Assembly (NCBI GenBank): GCA_038503035.1
Contig: JAVSML010000032.1
Location: forward strand, 496,001-560,000
DNA length: 64,000 nucleotides
Reading direction: 5' to 3'
DNA from: Crocodylus rhombifer
Taxonomy: Eukaryota > Chordata > Crocodylia > Crocodylidae
The position numbers and the translations under genes were made by a program. Positions 41,830 through 55,180 of the stretch are shown here, piece by piece. Numbering within the stretch: the stretch's first letter is position 1; each line of letters opens with the position of its first letter. The notes below the pieces were generated by a model that was not told the DNA's origin, ran no database searches, and saw only the letters and a program-made list of their open reading frames with translations.

Positions 41830-44800
41830 GCTTGAACTAAATATCAGATAGAAAAATGACTTGTATATAATGCCATATGTAAATGAAACAGTCATTTAGA
41901 GGAATGGAGAAAGGCTGCAAAGCAACATTGTCAAGAGTATCTTCAAACCAAGAGAAGTGCAGTGAAATAGATAACATAATTATGTGGAAGAACAAGACCA
42001 TTGAAAAGGGAAAAGGTTTGTTATTACCAGTGGAATGTAGATGGGTTAGGAGAGATAGCAGGTAGATTGTAATGACCCATAAAGCCATTGTCTACATTTA
42101 GTCCAGGGTTTTTACTGTCCAGTAAGATTATGATATTTTGTTACTAAGTATGTCTTCTGAAGGTGTTTTGGAGACTTCCCTTGAAGGATAAAGACACAAG
42201 TTCCTCTATCTCAAAGGAGTTTATGCCCATCCACAATCAGGGGTGTGTTTTACTACACAGTAGAACATTGTAGACATTGTATACAGATAAGAAACCAATA
42301 CTACAATACAGGTAGAATTAATTTAATCAAAGAAGGTGGAGCAAATTGCTGAAGGACCCTGGTAAAGAGTACTTGGGAATCAGGAAGGACTGCATTGTGG
42401 GAGAGACTTGGGAGAGATACTCTAGTGGTTCAGTTAGACTTAATATAAAGTCCCAGATGTTTCATTCAACCAATAACATAGTTTTCAGAAAAGCCCAGCA
42501 TAGCTGAATGTAGATTTAAGAGACATCCTATCCAAGGCATGCAAATGTCATATATTCTATCCAAGGATGGTTGCAGTACTTTTTTGCCTAAGACAGACAG
42601 TACCTCTCTGACTGAGTTTGCAGTTCAGGATTTTCTGGTCTGGTAATCTTGTGTCACATTACAGTATACATAATGGCATGGCCATAGAATTAATGTGTTG
42701 TACAGAGCCATCAGCATTTGGGAACCAGTCCATTCATAATATAAACCTGATTTATGAATGAAGCAGTAGCTAACAGGTAATTTTTAAAAGAGGCAAATTA
42801 CACTGTCTGCTGGAAAGAAATGCTATTGTTTCAATTCCTATAAGGAAAAGGGAAGTGAATGAAAAGAAAAAGAGTAAAATACTGGGGGTAAATTAGGGCA
42901 AGCAACTAAGGAAAGATACAAAGGTATTTTGAAACACACATAACTAAAGAGGATGATATGAACTAACCTATTTTCACTGAGGTACAAAAAGAAATGATTT
43001 GTCACAAAAGATATTATAGTTTTAATAAGCTGTAAAGTGAAGCTTTGAGAAATGTAATTGTAACCTTAATACCTCTAAATCAATTTAAAGACAGAAAAAT
43101 TAATATGACTAAAGAACAAAGAATGATCCTTACCACCCATGATGACTAGAGTGTCACTGGCACAAGTAGTAAACTATATTAAACAAATGTCAGTAAAACA
43201 TCCAGTATCCAAGGAGCCTCATGATCAGAAAACCTAAAGAGAAATCTGTGGCTGAATTAATATAGATAGAGGAGGACTGTTCTCTGTGAAGCAGTTGACA
43301 GTTGCTGACTTGCGCAACCACAGGTAAGATCCTGTGACCTAGTAAAATGGGTTTACTAATATAAACAGCCCCACCCCGGGGTACACATGTGAATGCTATG
43401 ACAGGTTGGTCCCTTGGATATTGCACACCATACTGTGGTGTACCATGATGACAGAGGCAGATGCTTCAGATGGTCAGAACTTTAGGTCCTTCAAGCCTTT
43501 GCTCTTGCTGGGTCTGCAAAACACTCATAGACACATAGACAAGAGTATTTCTCTACTAGGGCAGCCAGGAATGAGTAGTTCAAATGCACTTGGCACACTT
43601 GTTTCATGGTTACAGTAAATGAACAAAGAATGGAATACAATTTACAGAAGCCCATTTCATAAAATACAGTCTAATTTTGCCAGATTCTAGGTATCCCCAT
43701 GAGGTGTGGTAGCTGGTAAGAACCTGAACATGGGTGCAAAAGGCTTGGTAAAAGTGAGGTGTTCAAGGCTTCATCAGGAGGTTTGTAAACATTCATAGCC
43801 CAATTCTTATAATGGCATGGGGAGGGGAGGAGTAGTTTGTAGGGCCTCAGCATAGATGTCACAGTATTGGCTTTCATGTAAGTAGCTCTGCTATATTTTC
43901 CATGCAGACTTTAATTTTCAATGTCATAGCATTTTACAGTCAGCCTGTGGGCAAAGCAGGAGCTTACAACATTATCTGTCTCCAAGAAATGTATGATTTT
44001 GAGACAAGCTATGAGGTTTTCTATTAATGAAAGCTTTAGAGAAGATAGCCCCTCAAAATTGATTGAGTTATCTTTGCGTTAAATGGATAGTGAAGAATGA
44101 GTGAGTATCATTGCAGTACCATTCGAACTGCAACCTATATTCTTTGTATTTGGTCTGCTGTTTGCTCTTTTGGTTTCTCTTGAAGTGTATTCACAGCATG
44201 TATGATGGGAATGTAGCAGCATAGCTCAGGCAGTTCAAAAGATTAAGAGCAGAAGTGGCCTCTTCAATAGATTTGTGAGCTCAGCTAGTTAGAAGACCTA
44301 ATATGTAAACACTATACAGATTGGCAGTAGGTCTCTGCTGTTCAGCTGGAAAATAACACCTTGCATCAGGCATCATATTTCAGCAAAGAATTAATACAAT
44401 TCAAGAGAGGCTACAAGTGCCTCTTTACAGATATATTTGGGAGGCAATCCCCACCAACTCATAAGCAGAAGATGAATCTGAACTGTGTAAGTGATCACCC
44501 CCAGGCTATACACTATCCCACTATGGCATGCAGAAATATCTTCCCAGCAAATGACCAGCCCTGAATATTCAGGCGCAACCCTCTGGGTAAGAGAAGACCA
44601 GCTGAGGAATTCACACATTTACTGAATGGCTGCTCATATCCTCATGGTTTATCAAAGATTTCGTAGACTCCATGCTGCTAACCCTGAGGCTACTGAATAG
44701 CTAAAACATGTGCAGTGCCTACCTAAGCCCCTTTCAGTATTTTTACTTGAATTTCTCTGATTTTTATCTCCCTACTTTATACTTTCTATTTTACATATTT

Positions 44801-45550
44801 CTCCATCTTTATTATACCACAATTACAGTAGTTAATTGCCTCAAAGGACCCCTGGGAGAATTCATCAGTATTTGTCAAATGCTTTGAGATTTTCAGTTGA
44901 AATTGTAAATTATTGTCATTCTTGACAAAGATCCATTCCAAATCTATATTAAAAACATGAAGATGCACATGTCTGAAATCTAGAATGTGAAAAATAATGA
45001 CAAGGGAGCTGTACAAACAGTACAATCACAGTGTGATGCACAAGCATACAGAACTTCTCATGCACAGTTGTCAATAAATATATATTTCTTACTAAGGCAG
45101 TACCTCAGTCAGGAAGTAACTTCTGTTTGAAGTTTCTTTACATACACTTAGGGATGAGTTACAGTCAACTCGATTAAGAGGCAATACAGTTTCTATGTCA
45201 AATTCTAGCAAAAGAAACATCTTTAATCATGAAGGAGACAGCCAGGATAATTTAAACAAATAAACATCCCAGGGATATGTCTGAAGAAAAGTGCAGACTT
45301 GATCAAAGACTCTTTTATTTCAACTGACTAGCAGTACGTGGGCATGCTTTATGGTCCTGATTAATATAATCCAAAAACCTAACCCAAAAGTGGTTTTGTC
45401 CTACTACTGCAGTATAGATCTCCCAAAAAAAAGAGAAGCAGAAGCAGAAAGTGCCTTATTTATAGAAAAAAAGAAGAGCGCTAAGCTAAATCTGAGCAGT
45501 CACAAAGCTTCCTCTCATACATGGATGAGACACAATTTGACACAAGAGGT
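41830..45550. other. No feature recognised
   Basis: AT-rich stretch of 3.7 kb with no gene, clear repeat end or RNA signal that I can support. Confidence 0.5.
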
Positions 45551-45559
45551 CTACAGGCC

Positions 45560-47860
45560 AATGAGAGGTAAAGCGCTGCTCGACCTGGTCTGGCAACCGG
45601 GAACGACCTAACTGGCGACCTAACATCGATGGGAAGCTGGGTGACAGCGACCACGAGCTAATCACCTTCACCATCCACTGTAAAACTGGCAAGACAGTCA
45701 GCAATACAGAAGTCCTCAACTTCAGGAAAGCTGACTTTGACAAACTCAGGAGGCTTGTTGGTGATGCCCTAAGGGACCATGACCCAAAGGGGAGAGGAGC
45801 CCAGGAAGAGTGGTAGCTCCTCAAGGGAGCGATCCTCGATGCATAAGCTAATGCTATTCCATCTCGGAGGAAAGGCAGCAAAAGGGCTTAGCAGCCCCCC
45901 TGACTCTCCAGGGAACTAGCAGACCTCCTGCAGCTAAAAAGTAAGACCTACAAAGAATAGAGGACGGGATCCACCTCCAAGGAGGAATATTCCACAATGG
46001 TCCAGACCTGCAGGGAGCGAACGAGGAAAGCCAAGGCTGCGACTGAACTCCAACTAGCTACAAGTATCAAGAATAATAAAAAGTCCTTTTTAGATACATG
46101 GGGAGCCGGAGGAAAAGCAAGGGCAACATTGGACCCCTGCTAAACCAGAAGGTACAACTGACAACCAAAGCCCAGGAAAAAGCCAACCTACTAAATGGGT
46201 ACTTTGCATCAGTTTTTCATCAGTCTCATGGGTTGCCCCTGCCCGTTACAGGACAGTGAGGTCCGGGTGAGGGAGATCCCCTGCCCTACATCAGTGCTGA
46301 CCTCATGAAGGAACACCTTGAGAGGCTGGACACCTTCAAGTCAGCCGGCCCTGAAGGTTTACACTCCAGGGTACTCAAGAAGCTGGCTAGCATCATAGCT
46401 CAGCCCCTGCCACAGATCTTCAAGAGCTCCTGGCACTCTGGTAAAGTGCCCAAAGATTGCAAGAAGGCCAAAGTGGTGCCTATCTTCAAGAAAGATAGGA
46501 AAGGGGATCCGGCAAACTACAGGCCCATCAGTATGACCTCTATCTCAGGGAAGGTCTTAGAAAAAAACATCAAAGAGGCCATCCTCAATGTACTGGCTGA
46601 TGGCAACATCCTGAGGGATAGCCAGCATGGGTTTGTTGCAGGTAGGACTTGCTTGACCAATCTCATTTCCTTTTATGACCTATCACCTGGACAAGGGAGA
46701 AGGGATTGATGTTGTATATCTTGACTTCAAAAAAGCCTTCGATCTGGTATCCCATGATCACCTCTTGGCAAAACTGGCCAACTGTGGCCTCAGGTCCACC
46801 ATGATCCACTGGCTAGGGAATTGGCTCTGTGGTCAGACCCAGAGGGTGGTGGTTGATGGAAGTTAATTGTTATGGTGTCCTGTGACCAGTGGGGTCCCCC
46901 AAGGCTCTGTCCTTGGACCCATATTGTTCAACATCTTCATTAGAGTCAGGAGCGGACTGGCCAAGTTTGCCGATGACACCAAACTCTGGGGTAAAGCATC
47001 CACACCTGAGGACAGGAGAGCAATCCAGGGTTCCCTTGAGAGGCTCAGGAAATGGGCAGACAAGAACCTGATGGTGTTTAACACCAAAAAATGCAAGGTT
47101 CTCCACCTTGGGAGGAAAAACCTGCAGCATCCTTATAGGCTCGGCAGTGCTACGCTGGCTAGCACTATGGATGAAAGGGACTTGGGGGTTGTCATTGACC
47201 ACAAGATGAACATGAGCCTTCAATGTGATGCTGCAGCTAGTAAAGTGAGCAAAATGCTGGCTTGCATCCATAGATGCTTCTCAAGCAAATCCCAGGACGT
47301 CATTCTCCCCTTGTCCTCAGCCTTGGTGAGGCTGCAGCTGGAGTACTGCGTCCACTTTTGGGCTCCACAATTCAAAAAGGATGTGGAGAAACTTGAGAGA
47401 GTCCAGAGAAGAGCCATGCTTATGATCAGAGGTCAGGAAAGCAGACCTTACGATGACAGGCTGAGAGCCATGGGGCTCTTTAGCCTGGAAAAGCTCAGGC
47501 TCAGGGGTGACCTGATGGCCACCTATAAGTTTATCATGGGTGTTCACCAGGATCTGGGGGAACAATTGTTCACCAGAGCCCCCTAAGTGATGACAAGGTT
47601 GAATGGTTATAAACTACTGCAAGACGGTTTCAGGCCGGACAAAGGAAGAATTTCTTTACTGTCCAAGCCCCAAAGGTCTGGAACAGCCTGCCATCGGAGG
47701 TTATTCAAGCACCTACATTGAACACCTTCAAGAAAAATTAGATGTGTATCTTGCTGGGATCCTATGACCCCAGCTGATATCCTGCCCTGGGGCAGGGGGC
47801 TGGACTCAATGATCTTCCGAGGTCCCTTCCAGCCCTAATGTCTGTGCAATCTATGAAAAA
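45560..47860 (+). mobile_element. CR1 LINE, 2.3 kb, endonuclease C-terminus plus most of reverse transcriptase, broken
   Basis: Starts within the endonuclease (KALLDLVWQPG, then LGDSDHELITFTI after a frameshift). It continues through the linker with several stops. Reverse transcriptase then reads LDTFKSAGPEGLHSRVLKKL, KVVPIFKKDRKGDPANYRPI and HGFVAGRTCLTNLISFYD (46305-46709), VVYLDFKKAFDLVSHDHLLA (46675-46866), and the catalytic FADDTKL within the 239-codon frame at 46867-47586. The segment before FADD is shortened: LFNIFIRVRSGLAKFADD, where CR1 normally has a longer ND-containing stretch. The 3' end GACTCAATGATCTTCCGAGG, then CTATGAAA, is typical. Most complete CR1 in the window, but not active. 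Confidence 0.95.
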
Positions 47861-47869
47861 GTCTTTTAT

Positions 47870-49235
47870 TGTAACTGTGCCAGGCAAATGAACTCCAACA
47901 TAGCTAAATGGGATTACAGAGCCACGCTGTTTGACACTGGCATATTTCAGCAGCCCCCTATTTGAATTTACCTTGTTCACAACAGAACTGATTAGGGTCA
48001 TCAGTGAGATGGATTGTCAGGAAGAAGACTGGTGGATAGGAAAAGGGATTAGTGAGAAGACAAAGGGCTAAACGTTATTCCAACTATTAGGCATGTAATA
48101 GACATGGACACCTAAATTCAATTCTATTCCACAATGTTCAAGTCCCTAAAAATCCATATTGTATCTATGTCTGAAGTACACCATCTTCTGCCCCTTAAGA
48201 CTGAGTCACAAAAAAAAAAGCAGCAGGGAGGAGAAGGACCAAGCCACTTTTAGTATTAAAAGCTTTTCAGGGATTCAAGTATGGTGGAATAGAAAACATT
48301 TAGGCATCAAAATTTACTTACGTGTCTAACAGGTGGACTAGAACCTGACCCAATATGTCTCCCTTTCATAAGTATACCAAGGGGTTCATTTCAGCGTTAG
48401 GCAGGGGGAGGTGGGGAAAGAAGGACAGCAAGAGGGACTGAGGCCAAAAGGAAAGAAAAAGAAGCAAAGATAAGATGTTATATCTAACAGTTAAATGCTT
48501 TGTAACAGTAATGTAAATATTTAGCATATTTAGTCAGCAGTCTTTCTGAAGGGTTAATGTTGGCAGGTGTGGAAATCTCCTATTGCAGATTTCCTTTCGG
48601 ATCTACATTTCCCAAATGTCCCATGAAGAGATGAACATGTGTACCAATCTTCTGAGCTCCCAGAAGGGCTAAGATTGTTTCGTAAGCAGGATTGGTACCA
48701 AATGGCTGACTCACTTCCCAATGCCTTTCACTTTCTCTTTCTCCTGTTCAGCATTACAGCAGCAGTCTGCCAATTTGTGACAGCAATCCCTGTAGACACA
48801 AGAATTGTTATGTCTTTGTGGATTCTAGCTACAAACTCTGAACACCACTCCCTGACGTGTTTTGAAATCTTGTCACAAAGGAATCCCTGAGGAACATGTA
48901 TTCATCTGTTTCTTCAAGGACTACTTTTTTTAATCTGTGTAGCATATCTGAAGAAGCAAGCACAAATGTCAGTTGCATTTTACTTCCCAATAAAGAGCTG
49001 CACTCTTGTTACAGGCACTGGGGTTGTGCAGTGTCAATACATGCATTCTTATTTCTTTCTAAGAATTATAAAATGCATCCTATCCAATTTGACTCAGAAA
49101 GCATGTGTATAACACAACAAGAATACACATAAAATTGCATCCTTTATCATTGACAAAGAGAAAAAAGTTCTTTGCCCCGTGAAAAAGATATCCATTCCCA
49201 TCCACCCCATTCAGTTTCTTCCTTCAGCATGTTAG
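47870..49235. other. No feature recognised
   Basis: AT-rich sequence between the CR1 and the Penelope-like fragment; nothing supported. Confidence 0.5.
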
Positions 49236-49242
49236 CAGCAGT

Positions 49243-49345
49243 TCTTTGGATAAATGTGGTATCTTTTATTAGACCAACTAAAAAGTTGGAAAAAAAATGT
49301 TCTTTGCAAGCTTTTGGGCACAAACACCCTTCTTTGGGTGCAAGG
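49243..49345 (-). mobile_element. Penelope-like 3' remnant with hammerhead-like motif
   Basis: Minus strand reads CACCCAAAGAAGGGTGTTTG, TGCCCAAAAGCTTGCAAAG, AACTTTTTAGTTGGTCTAAT, AAAAGATACC. Box CCAAAGA and AAAAGC stand where intact copies have CTGAAGA and GAAAGC, enclosing a GGGTG/TGCCC stem. Followed on the left by part of the tRNA-like repeat (49370-49440). Confidence 0.55.
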
Positions 49346-49369
49346 AAAGTCTGCTGGTGCTTTGTGTTC

Positions 49370-49440
49370 TCCTCTTAACTGTAGAAGGTCTGAGCCTGCA
49401 TCTCCCACTTCCCAGTCATCGCCTAGGCATTACTCAGAGC
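49370..49440 (-). repeat. Dispersed repeat with tRNA-like promoter words (partial third copy)
   Basis: Minus strand TAATGCCTAGGCGATGACTG, GGAAGTGGGAGATGCAGG is a diverged match to the copies at 13320-13590 and 34262-34400. Confidence 0.35.
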
Positions 49441-50542
49441 ACCCTCCAGCCCAATTCTTGAAGGTGGCCCAGTGGAGAGCCAAGAGAAAGAGAGCAAGCC
49501 AGAGAGTATGTAGAACTTTGAGATGAACACAGGCCTGGAAAGGAAGGGATTGTGGTTTCTGGCCACTGCCCTGTCCTCAACTGGGACTGAGACTTTCCCA
49601 TTGCCATTTATCCAATTAATATTAGATACCAGATGCAGAAAAGCCACTGGGGTATGGATCAGAGCTTTGTTCCCCTCTTCCCGCTGCTATTTTCAAACCC
49701 CCTGACTCAGGCTCCTGAAACCTGCATATTTTCTTTCCATATCTCCTTTGTCCTACTCAAAATCTCAAACCTTCCACACTCACCTTACTTCCTCCCCATC
49801 AAAACCCAGCCCTTGGCTCTCTCCACCAAAGTCCCATTCTCCTATTTCTAATCTATTGAAAGAGCCTCCTCAAGATATTCTTCTCTTTTCTAATCCCCCC
49901 TTCCATTGCCACCCCTACCTCAAAGTTGCCATTATGTTTCTTGTCCCCCCACTCATCATCAGGCTGTCATAGCTGCAAGTCCTATAAGGGACTCCTGTAG
50001 CGCTCACAAGTCCTACCAAGACCCCTGTGGAGGTGATGAAATATGCATAGACTCCAGCTGCATTTATAATACCTCCATGGCCCCCTTTGTCAACTATGAA
50101 CATTGTGGGTCACAGGGAATCCTGCAGAGATTATAAGCTTTGCATGGACTCCTGTGGAGAAAATAAGATCCACAATGGTTCCCCTGATGGCTGACATTAC
50201 ATTAAAACTTCCCAGACCTAGAAAAAAACACATTCAGTCTCTTGGAGACAATTATGCACAAGAAAGTGTTGCAGAGAGATTCATTTAAAGGGGCTTGAAG
50301 GAACTGAAGAAAATTCATGGACAAATACTTGGTTAAGATGCAAGGGTAATGCACATTAAACTGAGCAGCAAGATCCCAAAGGGTACGTGATAATTAAAAG
50401 CAAAAATAAAGAGAGGCAAACCAGTGAAGCTGAGACCTCAGAAAGCTGAAAACAAAAAGCCCAAAAGTTTAAAAGCACAGGAGTTTAAAATCAAGGCAGT
50501 CCACACAGATTAAAGTTTGCTCCATAACCTTGGGCAAGGATT

Positions 50543-50640
50543 TTGTGGCTGGTATCTTTTATTGGATCAACTGAATTGTTCAAACAGACTTACACAGGCT
50601 TTAGAATGAAGCACATTCTTCTTTGGATCTCCATTTCCTT
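50543..50640 (-). mobile_element. Penelope-like 3' remnant
   Basis: Minus strand reads GATCCAAAGAAGAATGTGCT, TCATTCTAAAGCCTGTG, CAGTTGATCCAATAAAAGAT. Same layout as 41706-41822 and 49243-49345 with a weaker core. Confidence 0.5.
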
Positions 50641-50659
50641 GTTTGTCGTGACCACGGAT

Positions 50660-51830
50660 CCTGTTTTCCTTTGATAAAAAACCAACAAAATCATCTGATT
50701 TAAAAAACGCCCCCAAAATCCACATTTTTCCATGATTAAAACAGAACACCATATCAATCCAAATAATACATAGTAGCGTTCTGTTTTAATGACAGAAAAA
50801 TGTGGATTTTTTTAAAATCAGAGAATTTTGATTTTTTTTATCAGAGAAAACCAGGATCCCTGTTCATGACTGACATTATATGATTGCCTCCTGATATCAC
50901 TATGGCAGTGGTTAAGCTAAGTTCTGTCTAACTTGGTTATTTGCAAAGTACTGGCTACAAACTGAGGGCCGGATCAGTTTTGGAGTCATAGTGGAATTTA
51001 GGCTGAATGGAATTTAGGTGCCTACAAAGAACCATCCAAACTGTCCCTGCTCCAGCAGTGCACAACCCATCGGGCATCTAAATTCATTTGGGGCCTACAA
51101 TTTTGACTGCAAAATTCTCTGGGTGCCTCCACTTGTTCTCTGAATGTGCTTAGAAGCAATCTAGTTTGACCATTTAGGCACCTAACTCCTACCTATGTTC
51201 TGGTGCAATCCTTACAAGTGCTTGGAGGGGCTTATATACTGTCTGCATCCCCTCGCCTACCTCACACGAGCACCGATTTCAGCACAGAGCACAACAGATC
51301 TGGTCACATTAAAAAACGCACCGGTGGCCACCTTTTGCACAAGAGCCTGGGAGTTGAGGCACTCAGTCAGAAACTGTGACACGAGGACTAAAAGGCCCTC
51401 TTTGGCCTGAGGAGATTCAAGCCCACCCCTTCACCAGAGACACCTCATCACCAAAGGGCAGAACAGTGGAAGTGAAGGAGGGACACTCTCCATCATCCCA
51501 TCCCTTAAAGAAGAGAGCCCACTTAACAGAAACCATATTTGCAAACAGAGAATTAACAATAAATTGTACTGTTTTTCACTCTGCTGAGAGACAGCTCATA
51601 TAGCTGTCAAATAATCATAAAAGGCTTACAGATTAGAAGACCAACACCACTATTTTTAGCTGCATTTTACCTAGATTGTTTTTGTTTATGTTTGGTTCAT
51701 AGGATTAAATTTAGCAGCCTATTATTTACCCATCTATTTTTAATCTATACAACACTCCATCCTTACTGAGCAAAACTAGCACAAAGGCTTTGTTTATACT
51801 GCTAATATATTGCTGCAAAGGGGAAATAAT
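50660..51830. other. No gene; short local inverted repeat
   Basis: The words GTTTTAATGACAGAAAAATG near 50782 and, on the other strand, GTTTTAATCATGGAAAAATG near 50743 form an imperfect inverted pair around 50760, extended on both sides (ATCAGA and TTTTATCA motifs). It could be a small palindromic element at about 50650-50860. Nothing else seen. Confidence 0.4.
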
Positions 51831-51839
51831 GATTTACTG

Positions 51840-52193
51840 CAGGAGCTGGCAGCCTATGGCCCACAGGCTAGATACAGCCAACAGAGTCATTGGATCTGAC
51901 CCATAGAGCTGGAGCTTTAGCAGTGTTTGCCAACAGGGGCTTCATTCATGTCATGCCATACCCCACCATGATGGGTAAATAATAAGCTGCTAAATTTAAT
52001 CCTATGAACTCTCCCACAGCCAGGAAGGTGGGCAGCAGGGAGCTTTCCCATACTATGCCACAGCCAAGCAGTGAAGAGAAATGGTGATGGGGAGAAGCAG
52101 AGGAAGTGGCGGTGGCTAAGTCTTAGCAGTAATCTTATTTGGACCTGAGCTGTGCTCCTCCAGCCTGCCACCAGAAAAGGTTTCCAACTGCTG
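51840..52193. mobile_element. hAT (Charlie-like) short element
   Basis: Left end CAGGAGCTGGCAGCCTATGG and right end, reverse complemented, CAGCAGTTGGAAACC. Flanks ATTTACTG and TTTCATTG share 5 of 8 bases, a worn target duplication. The left part matches the elements at 33968 and 41281. Confidence 0.55.
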
Positions 52194-53093
52194 TTTCATT
52201 GGGCCATGTGGCCTCTGCCATCTGAGAGGCCCAAATGAAAAGGGCAGGGTTTTGCCAGCATGCAGTTCCACTGCCATCTGAGATCAGCCACCCATGGGAA
52301 TCAGGTTTTTTCTGGATCAAGCTGTCTTTCCACCCAGCAGAACATCTTCCTGAGGGAAATACGTATGGGAGAACAAACTCCTTCAGCAGCTGGGAGACCT
52401 TACGCTCCTTGTATTTTCCCCTTCAGTTAGAGTAGTACATTACATAAAACCAACTGCAATGACCAAGGTCAAAATGGATTTGTAAGTGGACTTCTGCTTG
52501 CTTATGAGGGTAAATATTGAAGTAAAAAGATGACCAGGCCAAAAATAGATATTCAGTTTGCCCATATAAAGATATTTCCACATTGCTAACAGAAAAAGGT
52601 GCACTAACACAAAGCTATGGAAGTGTGGCTGGAGCCCAGTTGGGTAAGCAAGTGGGAGCTGTGTCTTGAGAACTGTCTAGGGCCACCACTGTAAAGATGC
52701 ACTATCTGAACTCTTGGGGTTCTTGCCTCCAGTAAGAACTGTCATTGCACCATATGCCAGTGAGTAATGTCCCAGCTAACTACCAGCTGCAGGCTGCCAT
52801 GTCCTCTAACTGTAATATTCACAACCATAATTGTCAAGCATCCTGCCAACATGTCTTATTTCTTACCCTCCTTACCATTATGTCATGGCTTTCCCTCAAA
52901 ACTTTTCTTAAACATTTATAAAATTTAACACAAGCATTTTAGTATACAGTTTAGTGATCTTCTTCCCTCACACCCTAATTTTTCTGTCTTAAACTTACAG
53001 TTTTCCTTAGATGAACCAACAGTACATATGACAGCAATCATACTAAATCCTTCCTTCTCCAAATAAGCTTTTACCAAATGGAGTTAAGGTGAG

Positions 53094-54094
53094 TGTGGCA
53101 GAGCACTCAGGTGCCCTGTGCCTGAGAGCAGAAAAACAGCTGGGGGGAGACCCCTAGTGGCAAGAAGGGGGAGGCTCAGCTGCCAGTCACCAGGGCAGCC
53201 GGAGTCACAGGTGCTGGTTGCTAGGGCAACCTGTGGAGCCAGCTGACAGGAAGGGGCAGGGCTTGGTCCTTCTTAAGCCCCAGGTGTGAGGCCAGGAGGG
53301 CAGCTCCCCTCTGGCGGCCAAGGAAGGGGGAACCTGGCCAGTGCAGACAGAGGGGAGAAGCCCAACTGCATGAGCATCTCCTGATTGCTGCTATGAGTCG
53401 GAGTATTTCTCGGTAGGGATTGAATGTTGTTTGGCCAGACGGTTTAGTTTTTATGTTATAGCCTGGGGGCTTTGTGTTTTTTGTGTTTGCTGTTTTCACC
53501 GGAGGACTGGGTGAGGCTATTAGGGGTTGGAGGAGGCCTCATAGGGATTCCACAGTAGTGTGGGAACCCTGGCGCCAGAGAGGGTGCAGCATTTTGGGTG
53601 CAATGGCCCCAGCCCCAGAGCAAGGGGGCAGTGAAAAGCCCCAGAGCAAGGGGGGCAGGGAGGAGCCTGGAGAGAGGGCCGTGAGGAGCGAGAAGCCTCA
53701 GAACAAAGAGGGCAGCGAGAAGCCCCAGAACAAAGGGGGCAGCGACGAGTGAAAATCCCCAGAGTAAGGGAGCAGCAAGGAGCCCCAGAGCAAGGGGGGG
53801 AGACAGCGAGAAGCCCCAAGGAGGTAAAGAAGAGGGCCAAGTCACAATGGGGCCCAGGTCAAAAACTACATCAGTACCATCTGCAAGGCTTGGGCTGCGG
53901 TGTAGGGATGGAAAAGGAGCCACAGATAGCGCCCCTGGCACCAGAGCGCATAAAGTGAACAGCCTCCAGCTAATTATATCAGTTAACTAATCAATTAAGA
54001 TCAAAGCATGGCAGGCGAGTAAGCAGGTGGTTGGCCCACAACAGGAGGGTGGAGTCACCAATAGAAAGGCTCCAGTAGAGATACTTCTATCACA
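53094..54094. mobile_element. Solo LTR of an endogenous retrovirus-like element, 1001 bp
   Basis: Runs from TGTGGCAGAGCAC to CTTCTATCACA, so it has the TG...CA ends of an LTR with inverted TGTG/CACA. It is flanked by an exact 5-bp duplication GTGAG (53089-53093 and 54095-54099). No internal retroviral genes are present: a recombination-derived solo LTR. A GC-rich minisatellite fills 53605-53830. Orientation is not fixed. Long open frames on both strands inside it come from the minisatellite, not from a gene. The last 210 bp match 56310-56521. Confidence 0.8.
53605..53830. repeat. Minisatellite inside the solo LTR
   Basis: About seven imperfect units of roughly 27-33 bp built on GAGAAGCCCCAGAGCAAGG and GGGCAGCGA. 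Unit boundaries vary through indels. Confidence 0.8.
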
Positions 54095-54099
54095 GTGAG

Positions 54100-55180
54100 T
54101 GTAACAGGGCCTATTTACGCCAAGCCCTTGCTGCTGCAATAAGTTTTTTGCAAGAACTTCTATATAAAAATCTTATAGCCTAACACAGGGATGGAAGGTG
54201 GGGGGAAGGAGTTGCAATGGTGCAGCTGCACCCTTCTTTGATTCCTGCTCCACCCAAACTTTAAAACCAACTGCCTGGGAGGGGCAACAACATTTCTATT
54301 CAGGCAGCACTACGAGTCAATTGATTTTATGCCTAATTAACATGTCCATGATTCCTGCTGATCTCTTTCCACTCATGTGTTAATGATCCTCTATCTTTTT
54401 TAAGAATTTTTGTGTTCCACTATTCAAACTATCCTTTCTTCTGCAATTTTTCTGTCTGTTGGCTACTTCTGGTAATGTCTCTTTCCTATTTCACAGCCCT
54501 GCAGACTGCTTTAACTCTAGCTAAAAACCTTAATTCAGGTGTGGTAATATTAACTCAGATGTAGACATGACTAACAGTGAAGTACTGGATGCACTGTCAA
54601 GACACTCAAGCCGAATAAGAGATATACGTTTAATTATACTGACTGCAGGATTAAGGACATAATTTCTTTTGACTATTTTACCTAATTCATTATTTTTTTA
54701 AAACTTGATATAAAATCTAGCAAATTAGTGCACATACCAATAGTTATATTTGTTTTTTATTTGATCTTACACTGAATAATATAGTGCTAGTCTTCTATAT
54801 CTCATTACTAAAGCCTCTAGTTTCTCTTGAACTGGAGAAAAATGTGTTGTGTTGTATACAATGAAGTGCCAGACCACCTGCACCCTCCTTTTCAAAATCC
54901 TAGATATGTCCATGCCCTCACATAATAACTGCCCCAGCTGCTTTCCAAGCACTAGTTGCAATATCTGGGAAGAACTTTATAGCTCAGCCCACCATGGCTC
55001 TTCCCTGAGTGGACCAAGAAATCACAAGCACTGTTACTGCATTAGTTGGGCAGGTGTTTCTCATATCACCCCACAATGCAGGCCATTTCAAAGTATTTTG
55101 TAAGCCTATGCACTCAGCAACACCATGGGACAGGTGCCTCACAAATCCTTCAGTGCACTGGTACAACTACAGATATGTTA
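54100..55180. other. No feature recognised
   Basis: AT-rich spacer between the solo LTR and the next transposon. Confidence 0.5.

Noticed and set aside
53456..53941. 161-codon minus-strand frame and overlapping plus-strand frames as a protein gene
   Set aside because: They lie in the minisatellite of a solo LTR; repeat structure explains the openness in several frames.
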